Assembly (NCBI RefSeq): GCF_002847015.1
Contig: NZ_CP025085.1
Span: 2,666,001 to 2,730,000 of the forward strand
DNA length: 64,000 bases
Direction: 5' to 3'
DNA from: Prodigiosinella confusarubida
Lineage (GTDB): Bacteria > Pseudomonadota > Gammaproteobacteria > Enterobacterales > Enterobacteriaceae
Shown: positions 26,112 to 35,984 of the stretch, one piece after another
Numbering within the stretch: position 1 is the first letter of the stretch
Layout: each line of letters starts with the position of its first letter
Position numbers and translations under genes: made by a program
The notes under the pieces: model-generated
Told to the model about the DNA's origin: nothing
Databases searched by the model: none
Seen by the model: the letters and a program-made list of their open reading frames with translations, nothing else

Positions 26112-29100
26112 GTGTTCTCAATATTATCAATAAAGCGAAAGAATCTGGGGTCTTTCTCTATTTAAATGAGGGACGACTGGCCTTTAAAAGTCAAGGTGAA
26201 TTAAGCAGTGAGCTGAAGGCCGAAATAATAGAACAGCGCGATGAGATTATCGCCCTTCTTGTCAGTTACGAGCAGTCTGTACCAGTGTTGGAAGCTAATA
26301 CGCCCGTGGCAAAGCGTCGCACGATACAGGAAAAAATACCGGTTACCTTTGAACAGCAGAGGATGCTGGTGCTGGATACCATTTCCGCCCACAAACAAAG
26401 CTACAATATGACGGCGTTGATTACGCTGTCGGGGCAATTGGATACAGTTGCGCTAGAAAGCGCCATCAATATTCTGGTGGAACGCCATGAAGTATTGCGC
26501 ACCTGCTATCGATTCGATGAACCGGGGTACTATGGCGTTCTTCACCCTCATGTGGATATCGCGCTGGCGATAGAGGACCTGACCCTCCTTCTTGTATCGC
26601 AGCGGGAAGCGCGTCTGGTTGCCCTGACGCAGGAAAGTGCAGAACTGGAATTCGATCTGGCCCATGATATTCCGTTACGAGTGAAACTGGCCAGAGTGGC
26701 GGAACAGGAGCATAGCCTGTTCATCACGTTACATCACATTGCCTTTGATAATGTTTCGATAGCCATTTTTTGTCACCAGCTTAGTACGGCTTACAACCAT
26801 GCCGTCAATGCAGGCGAGGCACCGTTAGCGGCTTTGCCGCTACAGTATTCAGACTATGCGGATTTCCAGCTCAGCCAGTTAAATGTACACCACGACAGGC
26901 TGAAACATTTCTGGTGCGAACGCCTTCGCCACCTACCTGTACTGCACGATCTGCCGTTAGACTACGTTCGGCCGGCGACGCTATCGGCTGCGGGAAAACT
27001 GTACAGTGAGCGCGTGTCGGCGGAATGGGGTTTGCAGGTGACTGCGCTGGCGGAAAAAAGCCAGACGACAGTCTATGCGCTGCTGCAATCGATTTTTGCC
27101 GTTTTCCTTCACCGCTATAGCGGTGCTGAAGATATCGTCGTTGGTACACCGGTCAACAATCGAACGAATAGCGAACTGAATACGCTCATCGGTCTGTTTG
27201 TTAATACCCTAGTTATCCGCTCGGAAATTCGCTTAGGCGATACGTTCGATCAGTTTCTGACCAATAATAGCGCCACGATTCAGCAGAGTGTCGCTCACTC
27301 GCTGTATCCGTTTGAACAGCTGGTCGAAGCGATGAAAGTTGAGCGCAGCTTGAGTTACAACCCATTATTCCAGATCGTGTTTGTGTATCAGGATGAACGG
27401 CAGACACTGCTTCATTTGAACGGTTTGCAGTGCCGAATTGATGAAGTTCATACCAATACGGCCAAGTTTGATCTCATCTTGACCCTTAGTCACCACCACG
27501 ACGGCTTATCGCTCAAGTGGGAATACGCGACCGATCTTTTCGACGCTGCATCAATAAAAAGCATGTCCCGCAGTTTTATCCGGGTACTGGAAAGTATCTG
27601 CCTCGATTCTTCGCAGAGGATTGGCGCTATTGCGCTGCTCAATGCCAGCGAGAAAGCGGCGAACATTGCTGTAGCCGATGCTGATCGCCAGTGCTATACA
27701 CCTGCACTGACATTGGATCGTCTGTTTGATCGCCAGGCGGAGAAGTATCCGCAGAAAATGGCGTTGGAACTTGGTGAACATTCCCTCAGCTATGCGCAGT
27801 TGAAAGCGACGGCGGAACATCTGGCGAAGCGGATTGCGGATGCTGGCATTCCTCCACAGTCCCGGATTGCCATCGTGGCAGAACCCTCGTTTGAGATGAT
27901 CATCGGCATTCTGGCGGTATTGAAGGCGGGTTGCGCCTATATTCCGATCGATCCCGCCAGTCCTGAGGCGCGTATTCACTACATTGCGCAGGATGCCGCC
28001 GTCGATGTATTTCTGGTAACGGAGCATACCCGTGAGCTGGCGCTTGCCGGATGTGGGCATTGCCTGCTCATCACGCTTGACGCCGACCAGACTCCGTCGG
28101 TGGCATTCACGCCGATGGCCTCCGGCCCGGACGATCTGGCCTATGTCATTTACACGTCGGGATCAACCGGCAAACCGAAAGGCGTAGAAATCACGCATGG
28201 CAATGTCGTGAGATTGTTCTCTGCTACGGACAAGCAATTCGGCTTTCATCATCAGGACGTCTGGGCGCAGTTCCATTCTTTCGCTTTCGATTTTTCCGTA
28301 TGGGAAATCTGGGGCGCCCTGTTATTCGGCGGGAAACTGTTACTGGTCACTCGGGAACAAAGCAGAGATCCGGATGCGTTTTACGATCTGGTGGTGCGCC
28401 GGGAAGTCACTGTGCTCAATCAAACACCAACTGCTTTTAATCAGTTTATTACCGTCGACAGGAAGCAGCTGCGCAATCTGGCGTTGCGCTACGTCATCTT
28501 TGGCGGCGAAGCACTGAATCTGATGAGTCTGCGCCCCTGGCTCCAGCAGCATGGCGATCAACAACCACGGTTGATCAACATGTACGGCATTACGGAAACC
28601 ACCGTCCATGTGACCTACAAACCCCTGACCTGTGACGAGATAGAGTCTGGCCGTGGCAGCCTGATCGGTAAGCCGCTGGATGATCTGTCGCTTTATCTAC
28701 TCGACGCTTCATTGCAGCCGGTACCGGACGGCGTCGTTGCCGAACTGTTTGTCGCTGGCGGCGGTCTTGCCAGAGGATATCTAAACCGTCCGGAAATGAC
28801 TGCCGAGCGGTTTATTCCCAATCCGTTCAATCCACTGGAACGGCTTTATCGTACCGGCGATCTGGTTTGCCGCTTACCGTCGGGAGAGTTTCGTTATCAT
28901 GGCCGTTGCGATCAACAGGTAAAAATCCGCGGTTTCCGGATTGAAACTGGAGAAATTGAATTTGCCCTGTTGCAGCACCCGCAGGTGCGTGAAGCCGTAG
29001 TCATGGTGTATGAGCAGGAAAAACACGGTCCACAACTGGTGGCGTATGTGGTGGGGGATGGCGGGCTGAGCAACAGCCAGTTACAACTGGCGCTAAGACA

Positions 29101-32100
29101 GCATCTCAGCACGACGCTAGCCGACTACATGATCCCGTCACTGTTCATCGGCATAGAAAGCATTCCTCTAACTATCAACGGTAAGGTAGCTCGTCATTTG
29201 TTGGCAAGACCGGATTTCAGCACACTATTCGAGAACAGTTTTGTTGCGCCGCGTTCCGGGGTGCAACAACAGATGTGCGAAATCTGGCAGCTTACGCTGA
29301 ATGTGTCCCGCGTCGGGGTTGAAGATAATTTCTTTTCTCTCGGCGGTGATTCGATTCGCGTGATTGGTATGGTGGCGGCGGCCAGAGACGCCGGTATTGT
29401 GTTTTCCGCCAAAGATGTGTTTGTGCATCAAACTATCGCCCGATTGTCGGAACATCTGGAACAACAGACGGGTGCGGTGGCGGTCAATGATCAGCCAGCA
29501 CCTTTTTCACTGCTCAATGAGCGGGAAAAAGCGGTGTTGGATGGGTTACATATGACCGGCACCTTGCAGGATGCCTACCCGTTAACCCAATTGCAAAAAG
29601 GGATGGTCTTCCATAATCAGCGCGATGGTGATAAAGCGACCTACCACGATATTATGGGCCTGCAACTGGTTATCACATGGCATCAATCCGCATTCCTTAC
29701 CGCGTTGCGCGCACTGGTCGAACAGCATGACATCCTGCGCACCCGATTTGTGTTGCACGGCGATGCCATGCTGCAAGTGGTAGCAAAAGAAGCTGAGCCT
29801 GAGCTGGAGTTCTTTGATTTACGCGACATGGCGGTAGCGCAGGCGCAACAGACGATTGATGCGTGGATGGAAGGCGAAAAATGCCGCGCATTTGATTACG
29901 ACAGCCACATGTGGAAAGTCACGGTCCATGTACTGAACGATGAAGAGATTAATTACACCCTGACTTGCCACCACGCGATTATGGATGGCTGGAGTGTGGC
30001 GCTGTTTAATAGCGAACTGTTCAGACTGTATCGCGGTGCATTGCTGCAACAACCTTGTGTGGCGGCCAAAGGATTGCCTTATAGCCAGTATGTCGCCAGT
30101 GAAATGGCCGCGGTGCGATCCGCAGCGGCAAAAGATTACTGGAAGCGGACACTGGATGGCGCGGCGCTGCCCTGGTGGCACTGTAGCGAACGTGGTCGCA
30201 TCATCCTGCAATCGGTGGAGATAGACGCGGAAGTCAACGCGGCGTTCACCCGACTTGCACGCCAGTTACAGGTGCCCGAGTCCACTCTGTTTCTGACCGC
30301 ACATCTCTTTATGCTGGCATTTCTGAACGGTAAGAAAGATATCGTGACGTCGATCGTGACCCATCAGCGCCCGGCTATAGCGGGAGGCGACAGCGCGCTG
30401 GGGTTGTTCCTCAACTCGGTACCGTTACACATGACGCTGGACGCCAGTACGAACTGGCGGCAACTGATTGGCGAGGTTCAGCAACAACTGGCCGCGATGG
30501 CGGATTATTGTGATTACCCGCTGGCGAATATCCAGAAGGACACATCACTGGATTTCTCTTCATCGCTGTTCAACTTTACCCATTTTCACACCTACAACGA
30601 ACTGGCCGACTCGCTAAAACTGATTAAAGAACAGTCTTTTACAGAAACCAACTATACGTTTGCTTCGCAATTCTCCAGAAACGTCACCACCCGACGCTAT
30701 GAGTTGTTGCTGGAGTTGGACAGCGCGGTGTTTGATCCGGCGTTTTCACAGCGTATTGCGCAGTATTATTGTACTCTGCTTCGACAGATGGTCCGCCAGC
30801 CGGAGAGCGCCGCCGATTACTACGCTATTCTGGGGGATGACGAGTATTTACGCGTGCAGCAGCAGATTCAACATCCGTTCGAACTATTTCATCCTGGTCA
30901 ATGTATCCATGAGTTGTTTGAAGCGTGTGTGACCAGTCACCCAGAGAAAGTGGCACTGAGGTTTGCCGACGAGACGCTGACTTACCGGCAATTGAACCAG
31001 CGCGCCAACCAGTTGGCCAGTTGGCTGGTGGGAAAAGGTATCGGGGCAGATAACCTGGTCGGGTTGTGTCTTGAACGTTCGCTGGAAATGGTTGTCGCCA
31101 TTTACGGCATCCTTAAAGCTGGGGCCGCCTATGTACCTTTGGATCCAGAGGCGCCAGCGCCGCGGTTACAGACGATGATTGCCTCTGCAGAGATTCCCCT
31201 GGTTATTACTTCTGCCAGCGTAGCGCCGAAACTCAATCTGGTGGATGCCGAACAACTGATTCTGGACGACGTTGACACGGCACTGATGCTACAGCGCTAT
31301 TGCATCGAAAATATCGACAAGGCCAGTCTGCTTCTGACGCCACGGCATCTGGCCTATGTCATACATACTTCGGGTTCTACCGGTACGCCCAAAGGCGTGA
31401 TGGTAGAACATGCCGCGCTAGTTAACCGCATCGGCTGGATGAACAAGGCCTACCCACTTGCCTGCGATGATGTGGTACTGCAAAAAACGCCATTCAGTTT
31501 CGACGTGTCAGTGTGGGAATTCATCTGGCCGTTGACGCATGGTGCATCGCTGCTCATTGCCAGACCGCTTGGGCATAAAGATCCCTATTATCTGGTGGAC
31601 CTGATCGTCTCTCGAGGCGTAACCATCGTGCATTTCGTGCCTTCTATGCTGCGGGCGTTCCTGAGTATCAGCGAATGTCGCCGCTGTACATCACTACGGC
31701 ATGTCATATGCAGCGGCGAAGCGCTGCCAGTGGCTGTGGTTAAGGGGTTTCACCAGGTGCTGCCTGCGCGGTTGCACAACCTGTATGGGCCGACCGAGGC
31801 GGCGATTGATGTCACCTTCTGGGATACACAAGATAGTACTCTGGCAAAAACGGTGCCGATTGGTTACCCGATCGACAATCTGCGGATATATATCCTCAAT
31901 GACGAGAAAAAGCCGATGCCGCAGGGGTGCCCTGGCGAGTTGTATATCGGCGGCGTGGGTCTGGCGCGTGGGTACCGTAATCGTGACGATCTTACCCGCG
32001 AGAAATTCTGCCATATTGCCGATCCCTTGTTTAACGGTGAGCGGGTCTATCAGAGCGGTGATCTGGCGGTATATCACTCGCAGGGAGAAATTGAATATCT

Positions 32101-35100
32101 TGGTCGTATCGACGAGCAAGTCAAGATCAAGGGATTCCGCATCGAACTCCAGGAAATCGAACATCAAATCACCGGGTTTCAACCCGGTGCATACGGAGTG
32201 GTATTGGTCAGAACGCAACACCACGATAAGCAACTGGTGGCATTTGTTTCTGGCGTCAGTGATGTCGACGCACTGCGCGCTTTCCTTTGCACACGGCTCA
32301 ACGAGTACATGATTCCCGCCCATTTTGTAACACTGGATAGCATCCCTCTGTCGGTAAACGGCAAGGCTAATCGCAAGGCGCTGGCCGCGATAGTGATCGA
32401 CGATATGGCGACTGTCGGCGAGTTTATCAGCGCGTCAACATCAATGGAGCAGGCGCTGGCACAGGTTTTTGCCAGCGTACTGGGGGTTCGGAAAGTTAGC
32501 ATGCGGGATAATTTCTTTGCGCTGGGAGGCGATTCTATTCGCAGTATCGCGCTGGTGGCTGAATGTCGGGCCAGAAGCATACAGATTAGCGTTCAGGATG
32601 TTTACAAATATCCTCAGGTGGATCTGTTGGCAGAATATCTGGCGTTCCGGCATCAGGAGCAGGACGACACTGCGCTGGTGGGACCGGTGGTACTGTTGAG
32701 CGATGAGGATCGACGTCGGCTTTCTGAGGATATTCAAGAGGCTTATCCCTTGACGACGTTACAGAAAGGTTTGGTGCTGGAAAGCCAACTCGCGCCGGGC
32801 AGCGCAATCTATCATGATATTGTGATCTATACCGTCGACGATGCTCTTGATTATGTCGCGTTTGGGCAGGCGTTGAGTGAAGTACAGCAACGGCATTCGA
32901 TTCTGCGTACCTGTTTTGACTGGTTGACGTTCAGCGAGCCATTACAAATTGTACGGGCAGGACAGTGCAACGGGCTGGAATGGGTGGATTTGACGGCGCT
33001 GTCGCCGTCACGGCAACAGCAGTCTCTGGACGATTTTCTGACCAGCGAAAAACAGCATGAATTCGACTGGACAGCACCGTTAATCCGCTACTTCATTCAT
33101 CAACTTTCGGCGGATCGCTATCAGTTCACGCTCAGTTTCCATGATTCCATGTTGGATGGCTGGAGCATCAATGCCTTATCTTCCGAGATTTTCGACCGTT
33201 ATTTTGCTCTTCGGCGCGATCAACCTCTGGCTGAGAAATATCAATTGCCGGTATTACCATTTCGGCAGTACGTTTCGCTGGAAATGGCTGCCTTGCTGTG
33301 TCAAGGGGATCGCGACTACTGGCGCGACAAACTTGCCGATTTCACCTTCACATCGCTGCCGTTTACCGGTACAGGTGCAGACAACGCGATTTGTTATACG
33401 GATGTCGAACTGGCTCCCGGTATTTCCCAGAGTCTGCTGAATCTGGCTGTGCAGATGGGAGTCCCGGTCAAGGTCGTGCTGTTGGCAGCCCATATGCGCG
33501 TACTTGCTTTTATCTGTGGTCAATACTCTGTGGTTTCCGGGCTGGAACAAAACGGGCGCCCGGAATTGGCCGATTCCGAACGGACGTTGGGGTTGTTTTT
33601 GAACACGCTGCCATTCCGGCTGGAACTGTTACCGGGCAGTTGGAAAGATCTGGTGCGTCAAGTGTTCGATGAAGAAATAGCGCTGATGCCTTATCGCCAT
33701 TACCCCATGGCACAGATGCGTCTGGACAACGGTATTGGTGATCTGTTCGAGATTGTCTTCAATTATGTTCATTTCCACGTCAGTCAGGACACCATGATCC
33801 AGCACGGTCAGGCACTGGCACATCTGGATTCGGTACTGGAAACGGAGTATCCACTGCGCGCCGAGTTCAGCCGGGATACACAACAAGGGCTGGTTGCGCT
33901 CAGCCTGCATTACAACCCGAGCCGCATCGACGACGACGAGGTGGCGATTGTCTGCCATTACTATCAGCAGGTGCTGAGCGCAATGGCCACCGACAGCGAT
34001 GCCAGTTGGTTGGATTTATCACTGCTGACCGCAGAGCAGCATCACGACTTCATGCATCGTTGGAACGATACCGGATACGCGTTACCGTCCGATATGAGCA
34101 TTCATCAGTTGCTTGACCAGCAGGCGTCGCTGATGCCGGATCGCATCGCGGTGATTGAAGGTTCCCGGCGGCGGAGCTATCGGCAGTTGTCTGAAGAGTC
34201 GAACCGCATCGCCAGCGCATTGCAACGGCAAGGGGTGACATCCGGTGACGTGGTTGCTCTCTATGCCAGCCGCAGTATCAACTTCCTGACGGTTATGCTG
34301 GGGATCTTTAAGGCTGGTGCCGTCTACTTGCCACTGGATGTGAATCACCCCGGCGACCGTATTCGGACGATTTTGGCGCAGTGCGACAGCAATATGCTGG
34401 TAACGGATCAGGACCATTTTGCCTCGTTGAGTTCGATAGCCGCCGAGCTGCCGTCTTTCCCCAGTATGCTAATGATTACTGACCTGCAAGCGCATGATTC
34501 GACGCAACTTCAATCCGCCGTCAGTTACGATCTCAATGATCTGGCGTATATCATTTTTACCTCAGGTTCCACGGGCATGCCCAAGGGAGCGATGGTGGAG
34601 CATATCGGGCTTATCAACCATATCTACGCCAAGATGCGCGATTTGTCGCTGACGACGGCGGATATCGTGGCCCAGAATGCCTCTCAGTGTTTTGATATCT
34701 CTATCTGGCAATTCCTGTCCCCGCTGGTGTTCGGCGGTTGTGTCTGCATCTGTCCGGACGAGATTTTGCTGGATGCGCGCGGCTTGATTGCTACCGTGGC
34801 CGAACAACGCATCACGATTCTGGAACTGGTGCCTTCACTGTTGAAAGAGGTTATCAATCAACTGGAGGATGTGCCGGAAATCGGCCGTCAACTGGCTCAG
34901 CTACGCTGGTTGGTGCCGACCGGTGAAGCATTGCCGCCGCAACTGGCAAGACAGTGGCTGACCTTGTTCCCGCAGGTGCCAATCCTGAATGCATACGGCC
35001 CGACGGAATGTTCCGACGATATTACGCATTATCCGATCATGACGCCGCCAGCGGCGGACGTCGTCAATATGCCGATTGGCAAACCGGTGGCTAACATGCG

Positions 35101-35980
35101 GATGTATATCCTCGACAGCCGTAGAAAAAGGGTACCGTTGGGAACAGTTGGTGAACTGTATGTTTCCGGTATTGGCGTCGGCCCCGGCTATATCAACAAC
35201 CCGCAAAAAACGGCCGACGCGTTTATCAACAACCTGTTCGACGATGGCTATTCCCGTATGTATCGCACGGGCGATCTGGCTCGCTATCAGAAAGATGGCA
35301 ATATCGAATTTTTGGGGCGCATTGACCATCAGGTGAAAATCCGCGGATTCCGCATCGAACTGGGCGAGATCGAAGCCAGCCTGCGGCATTACCCTGACCT
35401 CAATGAGGCCGTGATTGCTGTGGTGGAAAACAGTCAGCATGACAAGCAACTGGTGGCTTATATCAGCCTGAAGAATAGCCGCGAAGCCGAACTCGCCGCA
35501 CAATACGAGCCTATCGTCAAGGCGCTGACTGCGTTGCTGATGGAAAACCTGCCGCAATATATGGTGCCTGCTCATTTTGTCCTGCTGACGGCGTTGCCGC
35601 ACTTGTCTAATGGCAAGATCAATCGCAAGGCGTTGCCGGATTATCGTTTGCATATTCCTGTCGCCGCCTTGACTACGCCACCCGTAACACCATTGGAACA
35701 TCAGATAGCCGACCTGTGGCAAGAACACCTTAATACTGAATCTATCAGCATGGACGACAATTTCTTCAATGTCGGTGGTCATTCGCTCATGGCAATGCGC
35801 CTGGTGAGTGATATGAATAAAATGTTTGGTATGAAAGCCGGCGTGAAAGAGCTGTTCATGCATCCAACTCCGGCCCATTGGGTGCGTGAAGTCGAATTGT
35901 TGCAGGAGCTGACCAGAAATAGTGAGGCGATCACTGGCGGCAGTGATAACGATGGCGTAGAAATTGAGATGGAGTTTTAA
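26108..35980 (+). CDS. NRPS 2: three C-A-T modules
   Basis: A 3290-residue synthetase. Residues 1-55 form a TubC-type docking domain. Module 1: C with HHIAFDN (209-215, final Gly replaced by Asn), A pocket DFWNIGMVHK (the Thr code), T Ser1082. Module 2: C with HHAIMDGW (1288-1295), A pocket DVWHISLIDK (Ser type), T Ser2143. Module 3: C with HDSMLDG (2345-2351, second His replaced by Asp2346), A pocket DIWEVTADDK (not assigned), T Ser3226. The second and third C domains begin with YPLTxLQKG and a YHDI segment, unlike the first. No epimerase domain is present. The acidic tail VEIEMEF may be the docking motif for NRPS 3. Confidence 0.93.
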   Translation: MSVLNIINKAKESGVFLYLNEGRLAFKSQGELSSELKAEIIEQRDEIIALLVSYEQSVPVLEANTPVAKRRTIQEKIPVTFEQQRMLVLDTISAHKQSYNMTALITLSGQLDTVALESAINILVERHEVLRTCYRFDEPGYYGVLHPHVDIALAIEDLTLLLVSQREARLVALTQESAELEFDLAHDIPLRVKLARVAEQEHSLFITLHHIAFDNVSIAIFCHQLSTAYNHAVNAGEAPLAALPLQYSDYADFQLSQLNVHHDRLKHFWCERLRHLPVLHDLPLDYVRPATLSAAGKLYSERVSAEWGLQVTALAEKSQTTVYALLQSIFAVFLHRYSGAEDIVVGTPVNNRTNSELNTLIGLFVNTLVIRSEIRLGDTFDQFLTNNSATIQQSVAHSLYPFEQLVEAMKVERSLSYNPLFQIVFVYQDERQTLLHLNGLQCRIDEVHTNTAKFDLILTLSHHHDGLSLKWEYATDLFDAASIKSMSRSFIRVLESICLDSSQRIGAIALLNASEKAANIAVADADRQCYTPALTLDRLFDRQAEKYPQKMALELGEHSLSYAQLKATAEHLAKRIADAGIPPQSRIAIVAEPSFEMIIGILAVLKAGCAYIPIDPASPEARIHYIAQDAAVDVFLVTEHTRELALAGCGHCLLITLDADQTPSVAFTPMASGPDDLAYVIYTSGSTGKPKGVEITHGNVVRLFSATDKQFGFHHQDVWAQFHSFAFDFSVWEIWGALLFGGKLLLVTREQSRDPDAFYDLVVRREVTVLNQTPTAFNQFITVDRKQLRNLALRYVIFGGEALNLMSLRPWLQQHGDQQPRLINMYGITETTVHVTYKPLTCDEIESGRGSLIGKPLDDLSLYLLDASLQPVPDGVVAELFVAGGGLARGYLNRPEMTAERFIPNPFNPLERLYRTGDLVCRLPSGEFRYHGRCDQQVKIRGFRIETGEIEFALLQHPQVREAVVMVYEQEKHGPQLVAYVVGDGGLSNSQLQLALRQHLSTTLADYMIPSLFIGIESIPLTINGKVARHLLARPDFSTLFENSFVAPRSGVQQQMCEIWQLTLNVSRVGVEDNFFSLGGDSIRVIGMVAAARDAGIVFSAKDVFVHQTIARLSEHLEQQTGAVAVNDQPAPFSLLNEREKAVLDGLHMTGTLQDAYPLTQLQKGMVFHNQRDGDKATYHDIMGLQLVITWHQSAFLTALRALVEQHDILRTRFVLHGDAMLQVVAKEAEPELEFFDLRDMAVAQAQQTIDAWMEGEKCRAFDYDSHMWKVTVHVLNDEEINYTLTCHHAIMDGWSVALFNSELFRLYRGALLQQPCVAAKGLPYSQYVASEMAAVRSAAAKDYWKRTLDGAALPWWHCSERGRIILQSVEIDAEVNAAFTRLARQLQVPESTLFLTAHLFMLAFLNGKKDIVTSIVTHQRPAIAGGDSALGLFLNSVPLHMTLDASTNWRQLIGEVQQQLAAMADYCDYPLANIQKDTSLDFSSSLFNFTHFHTYNELADSLKLIKEQSFTETNYTFASQFSRNVTTRRYELLLELDSAVFDPAFSQRIAQYYCTLLRQMVRQPESAADYYAILGDDEYLRVQQQIQHPFELFHPGQCIHELFEACVTSHPEKVALRFADETLTYRQLNQRANQLASWLVGKGIGADNLVGLCLERSLEMVVAIYGILKAGAAYVPLDPEAPAPRLQTMIASAEIPLVITSASVAPKLNLVDAEQLILDDVDTALMLQRYCIENIDKASLLLTPRHLAYVIHTSGSTGTPKGVMVEHAALVNRIGWMNKAYPLACDDVVLQKTPFSFDVSVWEFIWPLTHGASLLIARPLGHKDPYYLVDLIVSRGVTIVHFVPSMLRAFLSISECRRCTSLRHVICSGEALPVAVVKGFHQVLPARLHNLYGPTEAAIDVTFWDTQDSTLAKTVPIGYPIDNLRIYILNDEKKPMPQGCPGELYIGGVGLARGYRNRDDLTREKFCHIADPLFNGERVYQSGDLAVYHSQGEIEYLGRIDEQVKIKGFRIELQEIEHQITGFQPGAYGVVLVRTQHHDKQLVAFVSGVSDVDALRAFLCTRLNEYMIPAHFVTLDSIPLSVNGKANRKALAAIVIDDMATVGEFISASTSMEQALAQVFASVLGVRKVSMRDNFFALGGDSIRSIALVAECRARSIQISVQDVYKYPQVDLLAEYLAFRHQEQDDTALVGPVVLLSDEDRRRLSEDIQEAYPLTTLQKGLVLESQLAPGSAIYHDIVIYTVDDALDYVAFGQALSEVQQRHSILRTCFDWLTFSEPLQIVRAGQCNGLEWVDLTALSPSRQQQSLDDFLTSEKQHEFDWTAPLIRYFIHQLSADRYQFTLSFHDSMLDGWSINALSSEIFDRYFALRRDQPLAEKYQLPVLPFRQYVSLEMAALLCQGDRDYWRDKLADFTFTSLPFTGTGADNAICYTDVELAPGISQSLLNLAVQMGVPVKVVLLAAHMRVLAFICGQYSVVSGLEQNGRPELADSERTLGLFLNTLPFRLELLPGSWKDLVRQVFDEEIALMPYRHYPMAQMRLDNGIGDLFEIVFNYVHFHVSQDTMIQHGQALAHLDSVLETEYPLRAEFSRDTQQGLVALSLHYNPSRIDDDEVAIVCHYYQQVLSAMATDSDASWLDLSLLTAEQHHDFMHRWNDTGYALPSDMSIHQLLDQQASLMPDRIAVIEGSRRRSYRQLSEESNRIASALQRQGVTSGDVVALYASRSINFLTVMLGIFKAGAVYLPLDVNHPGDRIRTILAQCDSNMLVTDQDHFASLSSIAAELPSFPSMLMITDLQAHDSTQLQSAVSYDLNDLAYIIFTSGSTGMPKGAMVEHIGLINHIYAKMRDLSLTTADIVAQNASQCFDISIWQFLSPLVFGGCVCICPDEILLDARGLIATVAEQRITILELVPSLLKEVINQLEDVPEIGRQLAQLRWLVPTGEALPPQLARQWLTLFPQVPILNAYGPTECSDDITHYPIMTPPAADVVNMPIGKPVANMRMYILDSRRKRVPLGTVGELYVSGIGVGPGYINNPQKTADAFINNLFDDGYSRMYRTGDLARYQKDGNIEFLGRIDHQVKIRGFRIELGEIEASLRHYPDLNEAVIAVVENSQHDKQLVAYISLKNSREAELAAQYEPIVKALTALLMENLPQYMVPAHFVLLTALPHLSNGKINRKALPDYRLHIPVAALTTPPVTPLEHQIADLWQEHLNTESISMDDNFFNVGGHSLMAMRLVSDMNKMFGMKAGVKELFMHPTPAHWVREVELLQELTRNSEAITGGSDNDGVEIEMEF

Positions 35981-35984
35981 TGTG

